7,147 nt of DNA from Actinomycetes bacterium (GTDB lineage: Bacteria > Actinomycetota > Coriobacteriia > Anaerosomatales > JAJZPX01): NCBI GenBank assembly GCA_021811025.1, contig JAJZPX010000102.1, forward strand, positions 1 through 7,147. Direction: 5' to 3'. The notes beneath the pieces were generated by a model, which saw only the letters and a program-made list of their open reading frames with translations, did not search any database and had not been told where the DNA came from. Position numbers and translations under genes: made by a program. Below are positions 1 through 6,967 of the stretch, in pieces (the stretch's first letter is position 1; the number at the start of each line of letters is the position of its first letter).

Positions 1-10
1 CGGCGCCGCC

Positions 11-1924
11 GTGATGGGCGGGCAAGGCATGATCGGCACCGGCGCGCAGTCCAGGGACTTCAAGCGGTCCGGCAAGCGGCTGCTCGGCCTGTTGGGGCCG
101 CGTCGGGCGATGATCGCGCTCGTCGTCGCGCTGGCGATCGTCAGCGTAGCTCTCTCCACCGTCGGCCCGAGGATCCTCGGTCAGGCGACGAACCTGCTCT
201 TCGCAGGCGTCATCCAGAGCAAGCTGCCGCACGGGGTGACCCAGGCGCAGGTCGTCGCCGGGCTGAAGGCCCGGGGCCAGACGCAGTTCGCCGAGATGCT
301 GTCGCACATGACGCTCACGCCCGGCACGGGCGTGGACTTCGCCGGCATCGGCCGCATCCTGCTGCTGCTGACCGCCCTCTACCTGGCGTCGGCGCTGTTC
401 AGCTGGCTGCAGCAGTACCTCACGGTCGGGGTCTCGCAGGGCATCGTGTACGACCTCCGCAACGAGGTCGACGCGAAGCTGACGCGGCTGCCTCTGCGCT
501 ACTTCGACGACCACGCGCGGGGCGACATCCTCTCCCGCGTGACGAACGACATCGACAACATCGCGCAGACCCTGCAGCAGGCGCTCACGCAGATCACGAC
601 GTCGGTGCTCACCGTGCTCGGCGTGCTCGTGATGATGTTCCTCATCAGCCCGCTGCTGGCGGTCATCTCGCTGCTCGCGGTACCGCTGTCGGTGTTCGTC
701 ACGATGCAGATCGCGAAGCGCTCGCAGAAGCAGTTCGCGGCGCAGTGGCAGCACACCGGCGCGCTCAACGGCCACATCGAGGAGACGCACACCGGCCGCA
801 ACATCGTGAAGGCGTTCGGGCGCGAGAAGGACGCGGAGGAGCGCTTCGACACCGAGAATGAGAAGCTCTTCCAGGCGAGCTTCAAGGCCCAGTTCATCTC
901 CGGGATCATCATGCCGTCGATGAGCTTCATCAGCAACCTCAACTACGTCGCCATCGCGGTCATCGGCGGCCTGCGCGTCGCCTCGGGGACGATGTCGCTC
1001 GGCGACGTCCAGGCGTTCATCCAGTACTCCCGCCAGTTCACGTGGCCGATCACCCAGCTCGCCAGCATCATGAACGTGATGCAGTCCGCGGTCGCCTCCG
1101 CCGAGCGGGTCTTCGAGCTGCTCGACGAGGCCGAGGAGGAGCCGGACACCTCCACGCCTGTCGTGCTGAAGACCGCGAAGGGCCACATCGAGCTCGCGGA
1201 CGTCTCGTTCCGCTACCTGCCGGACGAGCCGCTCATCGAGGACCTCGACCTCGACGTGAAGCCCGGCCAGACGGTGGCGATCGTCGGCCCTACCGGCGCG
1301 GGCAAGACCACGCTCGTGAACCTGCTGCTGCGCTTCTACGAGATCGACCGAGGGCGAATCGCCGTGGACGGCGTCGACACGCGCGACATGACGCGCGAGG
1401 ACCTGCGGCGGCTGTTCGGCATGGTGCTGCAGGACGCGTGGCTGTTCGGCGGCACGATCCGCGAGAACATCGCGTACGGGCGCGAGGGCGCGACCGAGGG
1501 CGAGATCATGCGCGCGGCCGAGGCGGCGCACGTCGACCACTTCGTGCGCACGCTGCCCGACGGGTACGACACGCGGCTGGACGACGACGCGACGAACGTC
1601 TCGCAAGGAGAGAAGCAGCTGCTGACGATCGCGCGCGCGTTCCTCGCCGACCCGCAGATACTGATCCTCGACGAGGCGACGAGCTCGGTCGACACGCGTA
1701 CCGAGGTGCTCATCCAGCGCGCGATGTCACGCCTGATGCAGGACCGCACGAGCTTCGTCATCGCGCACCGGCTCTCCACGATCCGCGATGCCGACACGAT
1801 CCTCGTGATGAACCACGGCCGCATCATCGAGCAGGGCACGCACGAGCAGCTGCTCGCGCGGCAGGGCTTCTACTGGGAGCTGTACAACTCGCAGTTCGCC
1901 GAGCCGCTGGAGGAGGCGGTGTAG
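11..1924 (+). CDS. ABC exporter half-transporter (fused permease and ATPase), 5' end possibly outside window
   Basis: This is a type I ABC exporter subunit that uses ATP to move an unidentified substrate across the inner membrane. Residues are counted from the GTG at 11. Hydrophobic segments lie near 33-55, 111-138, 195-213, 214-233, 295-320 and 330-357. A loop of about 50 residues between the first two (about 61-110) is typical of one exporter subfamily. The nucleotide-binding domain is complete: Walker A GPTGAGKT with K432, Q-loop Q474, signature VSQGEKQ (530-536), Walker B ILILDE with D554 and catalytic E555, and H-loop H586. The glycine-rich N-terminus and complete active site fit the second gene of a heterodimeric pair whose partner would lie to the left. 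The frame stays open to the window edge, so GTG 11, ATG 14 and an upstream start are all possible; no clear ribosome site is visible. Its 3' end overlaps a convergent gene by 55 bp. Confidence 0.93.
   Translation: MMGGQGMIGTGAQSRDFKRSGKRLLGLLGPRRAMIALVVALAIVSVALSTVGPRILGQATNLLFAGVIQSKLPHGVTQAQVVAGLKARGQTQFAEMLSHMTLTPGTGVDFAGIGRILLLLTALYLASALFSWLQQYLTVGVSQGIVYDLRNEVDAKLTRLPLRYFDDHARGDILSRVTNDIDNIAQTLQQALTQITTSVLTVLGVLVMMFLISPLLAVISLLAVPLSVFVTMQIAKRSQKQFAAQWQHTGALNGHIEETHTGRNIVKAFGREKDAEERFDTENEKLFQASFKAQFISGIIMPSMSFISNLNYVAIAVIGGLRVASGTMSLGDVQAFIQYSRQFTWPITQLASIMNVMQSAVASAERVFELLDEAEEEPDTSTPVVLKTAKGHIELADVSFRYLPDEPLIEDLDLDVKPGQTVAIVGPTGAGKTTLVNLLLRFYEIDRGRIAVDGVDTRDMTREDLRRLFGMVLQDAWLFGGTIRENIAYGREGATEGEIMRAAEAAHVDHFVRTLPDGYDTRLDDDATNVSQGEKQLLTIARAFLADPQILILDEATSSVDTRTEVLIQRAMSRLMQDRTSFVIAHRLSTIRDADTILVMNHGRIIEQGTHEQLLARQGFYWELYNSQFAEPLEEAV
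1763..1831 (+). repeat. Copy 1 of a duplicated ABC-exporter 3' segment
   Basis: This stretch of the intact exporter gene encodes the H-loop region (AHRLSTIRDADTILVMNHG, then RIIE). It matches 3820-3885 on the same strand, about 2.06 kb away, apart from one missing ATC codon and six substitutions, all at synonymous positions. It is listed so that the second copy can be interpreted. Confidence 0.85.
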
Positions 1925-2709
1925 GCGGCGCCGGAAGCCGAAGGGTCGACCTGCTCCCCCACCCCATACACCTCGCGCAGCCCATCGACGACCTCGGCCA
2001 CCGTCGCCCGCACGCCGATCCGCTTCGGCTCGAACCCGTCGTCGAACGCGTTCGCGAGGAACGCGAGAATGTCGGCGGCAACCGTCTCCGGCAACGCGAC
2101 TCGTGTCGATGGAGCGATCAGCTGGTACAGCCGCACGACGTCGTTGCGGTGCTTCTTGATGTCGTTGCTGTCCACGCGCTCGCCCAGATCGCGCCGCTTC
2201 GTCAGGTCGAGCCAGGCCCGCGCCTTCAGCGGGACGAGGTGCTCGGGCCCGAGCATCGACAGGCCGTCGATGACGGTGGCGCCCGACCGCACGTAGTCGT
2301 AGTAGTCGTCGTCGAGCAGGATGGCCGACAAGCTCGAGACCTCGTCGGCGAGAGGGAGCGGCGCAAGGATCGCCGTCGGCGGGAGTGAGATGACGTCCGG
2401 ACGTCGAGCGAAGAGCTCGATCATCGCCGGGAACGATTCGTCGCTCGGTGAATGGAACCGGTAGAGGCAGGCCTTGCCGGTGCTCTTCTGCCGATGGTCG
2501 TAGCCACCCGCCTCGATGAACTCCCAGAACCTGCGGCCGAACTCGGCGTCGAGCGACTCGACGAGCAGCACGACGTCCAGATCCTTCGTGACGCGGAACT
2601 CGAGACCGGCCTCGTCCATGGCGGCGTCGACCGCCGCCCCACCAATCAGGACATAACGGTCGTCCCAGCCGGCGAAGTGCTGCCGGAAGCGAGGCAAGCC
2701 TCTCACCAT
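1870..2709 (-). CDS. AbiEii-like nucleotidyltransferase (putative toxin of a two-gene module)
   Basis: The 279-residue protein carries the nucleotidyltransferase core of the AbiEii/MNT-like superfamily. A GG pair at 23-24 is followed by RVTKDLD (39-45), which fits the R-x-T-x-D-x-D metal-binding pattern with D43 and D45. A further acidic position may be E98 in the IELF segment. A later K162-A-R helix followed by charged residues (KKHRND, 185-190) resembles the conserved C-terminal part of AbiEii. Members of this family transfer nucleotides to targets such as tRNA, but the target here cannot be read from sequence. The start ATG lies inside the end of the upstream regulator gene (ATGGTGA, 7-bp overlap), so translation is probably coupled. 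The last residues (about 251-279) are Ser/Ala-rich and low in complexity. They run antisense into the exporter gene, so the original C-terminus may have been replaced. Family assignment is fairly firm; the toxin role is inferred. Confidence 0.78.
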   Translation of the reverse strand: MVRGLPRFRQHFAGWDDRYVLIGGAAVDAAMDEAGLEFRVTKDLDVVLLVESLDAEFGRRFWEFIEAGGYDHRQKSTGKACLYRFHSPSDESFPAMIELFARRPDVISLPPTAILAPLPLADEVSSLSAILLDDDYYDYVRSGATVIDGLSMLGPEHLVPLKARAWLDLTKRRDLGERVDSNDIKKHRNDVVRLYQLIAPSTRVALPETVAADILAFLANAFDDGFEPKRIGVRATVAEVVDGLREVYGVGEQVDPSASGAAYTASSSGSANCELYSSQ

Positions 2710-3716
2710 GCGACGCCCTCCAGCAGCTCTTCGAGCGCCTGCTGCACACGCTCGTCCGGGTCATCCCTGAGCGACAGATAGAGCGACAGCCTGTCGACGA
2801 CCGGGCCGCCCGAGAGCGTCCGGGGGTCGTAGGACCATACCTCTATCTGCTGCTCGTTCGCCTCGCGCGTAGCCGGCTGCCAGCACGTGGTCGGTTCAGG
2901 CTCCGCGGCGCGCAGGTCCTTGGCCTCGGCAGGACCGGCTGCGCGAACGGGGATCGCCGGTTCGGCGAGCATCGTGAGCCGTGCCAGCGCGCTAAGTCCA
3001 GCAAGCGGAGCGTTCCTGTTCCACGGAACGGAGAGGGTCTCGCGGCGCGTGACCGGGCTTTGGAGTCGATCTTGCGCGGCGGCCCATACCTCCCGCCGCG
3101 TCTCAGCGAGCCGGAACTCGTTGGCTCGCCCGGTACGCTCGACTTCGATCAGCCCCGCGTCTTCGAGCTGCCCGACGGCGCGTGCCATGGTCATCTTGGA
3201 GTAGCCGAGGAGTGGTGCGAGTCCGGCAGCAGTCCACGGCCCGTCCTCGCCGGACTCGAGCAGATGCAGGAGCAGCATCTGGGCGGAGGGGCGCAGCACG
3301 GCGTCGTGGAGACGCCGCGCCTGCCCCGCGCGGGAGCGGAAGTCGATGCCGAAGTCGGGCAAGTAGAGCTGCGTTCCCGGAACGACGAAATCGACGCCTT
3401 GCTGGATGAGACGCTGCCGGTCGTAGGACGGCAGGCGGCGGAACACGAAGACCACTGGGTCGGACCACATTCGCACGGTTGCGTCGAGATGCTTCCGCAC
3501 CGTCTTCGGAGTCAGGTCCTCGTCTTCGGCTAGAAGCCAGAGGACCGCGGCGCCGCGAAGATCGCCTTCGAAGAAGCGGTAGGCGGCGCGGAGATACGGG
3601 GGAAGCTGCTCAGCCCGCGGCCAGGGACGGAGCGTCAGCGGGGCGTGCAGCGTCGAGGTGACGTATGTCTCTAAGTCCCCCGGCCGCATGCCTCGGATGT
3701 GTGGCTCGTCGTTCAT
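2703..3716 (-). CDS. Winged-helix regulator, putative AbiEi-like antitoxin partner
   Basis: The protein has 337 residues from the chosen ATG, which has a GAGG six bases upstream; a longer reading from 3854 would start within an unrelated ABC-gene remnant and cross the operator. Residues about 143-206 form a MarR-type winged helix (helix GLAPLLGYSKMTMARAVGQL, then wing sequence EVERTGRANEFRL). Before it lies a conserved-looking block (about 87-127: FVFRRLPSYDRQRLIQQGV, then VPGTQLYLPDFGIDF) of a type seen in regulators paired with nucleotidyltransferases. The C-terminal part has an LAGLSALARLTML segment (238-250) and ends with VDRLSLYLSLRDDPDERVQQ (307-326). The gene is first in a two-gene operon, overlaps its partner by 7 bp, and is preceded by a large palindromic operator that it probably binds itself. 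This is the AbiE-type arrangement (antitoxin/repressor first). DNA binding is well supported; antitoxin activity is inferred from position. Confidence 0.75.
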   Translation of the reverse strand: MNDEPHIRGMRPGDLETYVTSTLHAPLTLRPWPRAEQLPPYLRAAYRFFEGDLRGAAVLWLLAEDEDLTPKTVRKHLDATVRMWSDPVVFVFRRLPSYDRQRLIQQGVDFVVPGTQLYLPDFGIDFRSRAGQARRLHDAVLRPSAQMLLLHLLESGEDGPWTAAGLAPLLGYSKMTMARAVGQLEDAGLIEVERTGRANEFRLAETRREVWAAAQDRLQSPVTRRETLSVPWNRNAPLAGLSALARLTMLAEPAIPVRAAGPAEAKDLRAAEPEPTTCWQPATREANEQQIEVWSYDPRTLSGGPVVDRLSLYLSLRDDPDERVQQALEELLEGVAW

Positions 3717-3722
3717 TGGTAA

Positions 3723-3726
3723 CCTC
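3723..3726 (-). promoter_or_regulatory. Ribosome binding site that sets the regulator start
   Basis: Reading the minus strand, GAGG is followed by six bases (TTACCA) and then ATG at 3716-3714. It supports this start over the upstream TTG/GTG-type starts, and it lies within the left outer part of the operator. Confidence 0.65.
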
Positions 3727-3733
3727 GGTTTGC

Positions 3734-3762
3734 ACAGTAACACTGACGAGGTTACTGTGCAA
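3734..3762 (-). promoter_or_regulatory. Candidate promoter of the two-gene module
   Basis: On the minus strand, TTGCAC (3762-3757) and TACTGT (3739-3734) are separated by 17 bases, a sigma-70-like spacing. The -35 match is only TTG and the -10 match is TA plus the final T, so the call rests mainly on position: it lies inside the operator and 17 bases upstream of the ATG, leaving a leader of about ten bases. Confidence 0.4.
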
Positions 3763-3806
3763 ATCCATGTTACCGTTCGGCCGCTGCCCCCGAAGTCTGC
3801 CGCTTC

Positions 3807-3885
3807 ACCTGCTTCGTGCGCGCATAGGCTGTCGACGATCCGCGACGCCGACACGATCCTCGTGATGAACCACGGCCGGATCGAG
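3807..3885 (+). pseudogene. Remnant of a second ABC-exporter gene (H-loop region)
   Basis: The segment 3820-3885 encodes AHRLSTIRDADTILVMNHG followed by RIE, the H-loop stretch just after the ABC ATPase core. It matches 1763-1831 of the intact exporter gene. All six substitutions are synonymous and one ATC codon is missing, so the copy diverged while still under protein-level selection. Just upstream, 3807-3818 reads TCFV, a common variant of the TSFV in the intact gene, but a 2-base deletion separates it from the rest. Nothing further upstream resembles an ABC protein, and the similarity ends shortly after the GAG codon at 3883-3885. The fragment has no start and no function as a protein. 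It probably marks a recombination junction. Confidence 0.8.
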
Positions 3886-3890
3886 CGCAG

Positions 3891-3922
3891 GCGAAAGGGC
3901 CGGGGTCACCCGGCCCTTTCGC
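3891..3922 (-). terminator. Strong hairpin terminator after the ATPase gene
   Basis: A perfect 14-bp stem (GCGAAAGGGCCGGG paired with its exact complement) closes a 4-base loop at 3905-3908. It starts 22 bases past the ATPase stop codon on the minus strand and separates that transcript from the downstream regulator operon. No T-run follows on either strand, which is common for GC-rich actinobacterial terminators. The stem could equally have served the + strand ABC gene whose fragment ends just before it. Confidence 0.7.
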
Positions 3923-3944
3923 TGTCCTCACCGCAGCACGCCCT

Positions 3945-5063
3945 CTACCGCATCAACATCCAGCGCCACGCCGGTTCCACGTGTATCGTGCCGGCCTCGG
4001 TCTCCACGGTGTCGCGCTCGTGCAGGGTGACGATCGTGGCCGTGCGGACGCCCACCTCGGACATGGCAGTCATGAGCCCCCGGACCTCACGTTCGCGCGT
4101 CGCCGCAGCGGAGAGCGAGACACAGGCCTGCAGGATCTGCGGGCCCCCGTCGTCCGCGCCGTCCACGACGAAGTCGGCGCCGCCCCCGAGATACGTGACG
4201 GCGTCCGTGTGAAGCCGTCCATACCGGCGCCGCAGCTCCAGGTAGACCGCGTTCTCGAGCAGATGACCGGTGTCGTCGGCGGAGGGGTGGGCGACGGCGG
4301 CGGCCAGGCCGGGGTCGACCGCGTAGACCTTGCGCGCGTTGACTTGCCGAGCCCGGTACGACGCGCGGCGAACGCTCACAGTGTGGACAAGCCGGGCGTC
4401 GAGAAGATGGTCGAGGTACGCGTGCAGCGTGTCCTTTCCCACCGCGATCCCCTGTGACTTCATCTCCCCGTACAGCTTGTTGACCGTGAACTCACGGGAG
4501 AACGTGCTGAGCAGCCGGCTCACCAGCTGCTTCAGAGCGACGAGATTGCCCGCGTCCCAGCGCTCGACGACATCCCGGAAGATCACCAGCTCGACGTAGT
4601 CCTGCAGCATGCGCTCCCGGTCGACGTCCGGGAGCGTCTGCACGCCGGGGAAGCCGCCTCGCACCAGGTAGTCGTCGAACGCAGCTTCGAGCTCGGACCG
4701 CTTCGCAGCGCCGACCGGCTCGTCGGCCGGCTCCATGCCTCGATGCCGCAGGTACTCACCGAAACTGAACGGGAGCACCTCGACCGCCGCGCTCCGGCCG
4801 CGCAGATTGGTGGCTATCTCCGTGCTCAACAGCTTCGCCGACGAGCCGGTCACCAAGACGCGAGCGTTCTCCGTATTGAGCACGCGAAGCACGAACCGCT
4901 CCCACCCGGGCGCCGCCTCCACCTCGTCGAGGAACAGATACGCCGTCTCTTCGTGACGCCGCGGACCGTTCCGGAACAGGTACTCCAGTGCCTCGTCGAG
5001 TAGCGCGGCGTTTGCCGCGCCGCGCATCTCCTCCAGCCCGAGACCCGCCCGCAGCCCGGGCAT
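3945..5063 (-). CDS. AAA ATPase (COG1373, AAA_14 + DUF4143), lacking its N-terminal P-loop; probably a 5'-truncated remnant
   Basis: The readable protein is 372 residues. It opens in the middle of the ATPase domain: Walker B YLFLDEVE (42-49), a sensor-1-like VLVTGSSAKLL (69-79), and LRGRS (87-91). A DUF4143 region follows (DYLVRGGFPGV at 131-141, REFTVNKLYGEM at 190-201, and VYAVDPGLAAAV at 247-258). The C-terminus resembles a PD-(D/E)XK fold: LLENAVYLELRRR (268-280, E270), GADFVVD (295-301, D297) and QACVSL (312-317, with Q where a Lys might be expected). Members normally have about 50-70 further residues with a Walker A P-loop; here none is present. The frame runs straight into the stop codon of the glycoside hydrolase gene nine bases upstream, and no good ribosome site precedes ATG 5063. 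ATP binding is therefore unlikely. The open frame is otherwise undamaged, so the loss may be recent or the product may keep a non-ATPase role. Confidence 0.8.
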   Translation of the reverse strand: MPGLRAGLGLEEMRGAANAALLDEALEYLFRNGPRRHEETAYLFLDEVEAAPGWERFVLRVLNTENARVLVTGSSAKLLSTEIATNLRGRSAAVEVLPFSFGEYLRHRGMEPADEPVGAAKRSELEAAFDDYLVRGGFPGVQTLPDVDRERMLQDYVELVIFRDVVERWDAGNLVALKQLVSRLLSTFSREFTVNKLYGEMKSQGIAVGKDTLHAYLDHLLDARLVHTVSVRRASYRARQVNARKVYAVDPGLAAAVAHPSADDTGHLLENAVYLELRRRYGRLHTDAVTYLGGGADFVVDGADDGGPQILQACVSLSAAATREREVRGLMTAMSEVGVRTATIVTLHERDTVETEAGTIHVEPAWRWMLMR

Positions 5064-5072
5064 TTCGGCGGC

Positions 5073-6959
5073 CTACGGTACGACCGCCGACACGGCCCAC
5101 TCGACCCCCGTGCTCACGCTGTTCGGTCCTCCGAAGATGCTGACGCCCTCGATCGCGTTCGCGTTGTCGCCGATGAACGCCAGCGTCTCCGAGGGGAGCG
5201 CGTCCGGCCGAGTCAGCAGCAGCACGCCGCCCTGCTCGCCGCACGCCGCGCCGCCCGCCAGCGCGTCGGAGAACATCGTGCCGACAGCGAGACCGACGCG
5301 CTTCGCACCGGCCCACCCCGCGGCGCTCGCGTGCGAGGCCACGGCAACCGACGTGGCGTAGCGGTCACCGCCCTCCAGCCGGGTCACGTCGCTCACGAGG
5401 CCGCGAACGGAAGCCTCGACGGACCCGGAGACCGCTGACGCGTCACCCACCACGACAGCATGCGCGGGACCGAGATCGCGCAGCGCGGCCAGCGTCTGCT
5501 CCGGCGCCGATTGCGGCCTGACCAGCAGCACCGGGAAGCGCATCTTGTACGCGACGGCCGAGACCGAGAGCCCGTCGGCGAACGAGTCGCCGCGGACGAC
5601 GAAGACGGTGTCCGCGCTCCCCCCGGTCAGCGCGAGGGTCGCGTGTGCGAGCGCGGCGGCCGTCGCCCAGCGGTCGGCACCGGCGATGCGCTGCACGCGG
5701 AGCCCCGCCGCGGCGAAGGTTCGTTCGACGTCGCCGCTGACCGATGCGGTGCCGCCGACGATCACGACGTTGCGAGCCCCCAGCCGCGAGACCTCGGCGC
5801 TCACGGCGGGTGGCACGCTCGTCCCGGGAACCAGCAGGATCGGCGCCTTGAGCGCGCCCGCCAGAGATGATGCCGCCAGGGCGTCCGGGTACGTCAGCCC
5901 CGTCGCAACGACCACCGTGTCGGCCGAGGAGAAGCTCGACGACGACACCGCGACGGCGGTCTGGTAGCGGTCGGAACCGGCGATCCGCCTCACCCGGCTG
6001 CTCGCGGGGGGCCGGCTCCAGCTGGCGACGCCCGCCGCGTAGGCCGCGAGGCTCGAGGAGCTCGACTGGATGCGCCAGTCGCGCTCCTTGTTCTCGTTGA
6101 ACCACACGATCCCGCAGATGCGGGGGAAGCTCGCCGGAACGGTCTTGAACATGTCGGTGATCCACGCCGCCTTGTTGCCGCCGTCCTCGGCCGAGGCCGT
6201 CTCCGCGATCAGCAGCGGCTTGGTCGTGAGCGCGGTGATCTTGGCGTACGCGGATCCGAACACCTGGGAGAAGGACTGCCACGAGGTCCACGGCGTGCCG
6301 CCCCAGTTGTAGCCGTCCATCGCGGCGTAGTCGACGTACGAGTCGCCCGGCCAGTAGCTCGCGATGGAGTTGGCGGCCGTGTCGGGCACGCTGGTGGCGT
6401 TCGGGCACCACACGAACTTGACGTTCGTGGCTCCGCGCGCGGCGAAGATGTCGTGGACGCGCTTCCAAGCGGCGACGACGGCAGCCGGCGTGTTGCCCGT
6501 CGTCGTGCCCGACCAGCTGTTCCAGTTGCCGTTCATCTCCGCGAACGGCCGGAACAGCACCTCGTGCCCGAACGCCTTCGCATCGTCGGCGAACCTGCGG
6601 ATGTAGGCGTCCTGGCTGCCGTTGTTGATCACCGAGACGCCGTCGGTGCCCGTCGAGTAGAAGTCGAAGGTCATCAGCGGGACCGAGCCGTGATCGACGA
6701 TCCTCTGGCAGATGTCGGCGGGGAAGTTGCCGGAGTCGTTGTAGTAGAAGTGGACGACGGCCGCGCGAGTCCCCACCTGGGACTCCAGGTCGGCGAGCAG
6801 GCTCATGTTCGAAGTCGCGCCCGGGACCCAGAACCCGAGCCACGGGGACGCGTCGGACGTCGTCGATGCGGGCGCGGCCACCGCTGCGGACGGAGCGCTT
6901 GCCAGGATCGCGGCGACGACGAAGGCAAGGACCCCCCAGCGCAGGGACGCTCTTCGCAA
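5073..6959 (-). CDS. Secreted GH26-like glycoside hydrolase with three CWB2 cell-wall-binding repeats
   Basis: The 628-residue protein starts at a TTG preceded by AAGGAG at eight bases. A signal peptide is clear: RR near the start, a hydrophobic core at about 9-21, and a cleavage site near AVAAPA (26-31). Residues about 40-315 form a GH26-like (beta/alpha)8 catalytic domain. The general acid/base is probably E141 in RPFAEMNGNW, and the nucleophile E253 in LLIAETAS. GH26 enzymes cut beta-1,4-mannans and related glycans; the substrate here is unknown. The family's usual His before the acid/base Glu (HEM) is Ala here. Three CWB2 repeats follow (about 323-417, 422-516 and 525-625), each opening with RIAGSDRY-like sequence and containing an FVVRGDSFADGL-like stretch and a VGG or VGD turn. 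CWB2 repeats anchor proteins non-covalently to secondary cell-wall polymers, so the enzyme is probably held on the outer surface. The truncated ATPase frame follows nine bases after its stop. Confidence 0.88.
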   Translation of the reverse strand: MRRASLRWGVLAFVVAAILASAPSAAVAAPASTTSDASPWLGFWVPGATSNMSLLADLESQVGTRAAVVHFYYNDSGNFPADICQRIVDHGSVPLMTFDFYSTGTDGVSVINNGSQDAYIRRFADDAKAFGHEVLFRPFAEMNGNWNSWSGTTTGNTPAAVVAAWKRVHDIFAARGATNVKFVWCPNATSVPDTAANSIASYWPGDSYVDYAAMDGYNWGGTPWTSWQSFSQVFGSAYAKITALTTKPLLIAETASAEDGGNKAAWITDMFKTVPASFPRICGIVWFNENKERDWRIQSSSSSLAAYAAGVASWSRPPASSRVRRIAGSDRYQTAVAVSSSSFSSADTVVVATGLTYPDALAASSLAGALKAPILLVPGTSVPPAVSAEVSRLGARNVVIVGGTASVSGDVERTFAAAGLRVQRIAGADRWATAAALAHATLALTGGSADTVFVVRGDSFADGLSVSAVAYKMRFPVLLVRPQSAPEQTLAALRDLGPAHAVVVGDASAVSGSVEASVRGLVSDVTRLEGGDRYATSVAVASHASAAGWAGAKRVGLAVGTMFSDALAGGAACGEQGGVLLLTRPDALPSETLAFIGDNANAIEGVSIFGGPNSVSTGVEWAVSAVVP

Positions 6960-6967
6960 GCTCTTCT

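Larger units (their letters stand above)
3718..3774. promoter_or_regulatory. Four-half-site palindromic operator upstream of the regulator/nucleotidyltransferase operon
   Basis: The core is a perfect 13-bp inverted repeat: TTTGCACAGTAAC at 3729-3741 and its reverse complement at 3751-3763, with a 9-bp spacer. A second, outer pair, GGTAAC at 3718-3723 and GTTACC at 3769-3774, has exactly the same dyad centre (3746). This gives four GTAAC half-sites at 3719, 3737, 3751 and 3769, two in each orientation. A further nine-base match links 3719-3727 with 3747-3755. The operator covers the likely promoter and ribosome site, so a bound repressor would block transcription. The encoded winged-helix protein is the obvious candidate ligand. 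Confidence 0.8.

Noticed and set aside
1042..2388. Long + strand frame of 448 codons
   Set aside because: It is Arg/Ala-rich shadow coding in another frame of the exporter gene and antisense to the nucleotidyltransferase. No domain is visible.
3717..3854. Longer 383-residue start for the regulator
   Set aside because: The extra 46 codons cover the operator and the antisense of the ABC fragment. The ATG at 3716 has a well-placed GAGG.
1763..3885. Integrase-type element with att sites formed by the duplicated ABC segment
   Set aside because: No integrase or recombinase is present between the copies, and the copies differ by silent changes plus a codon deletion, unlike identical att repeats.
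3658..4212. A + strand open frame of 184 codons containing the ABC fragment
   Set aside because: It runs antisense through the operator, reads through the hairpin, and then overlaps the ATPase gene. Only the 3820-3885 part resembles a protein, so it is a remnant plus shadow sequence.
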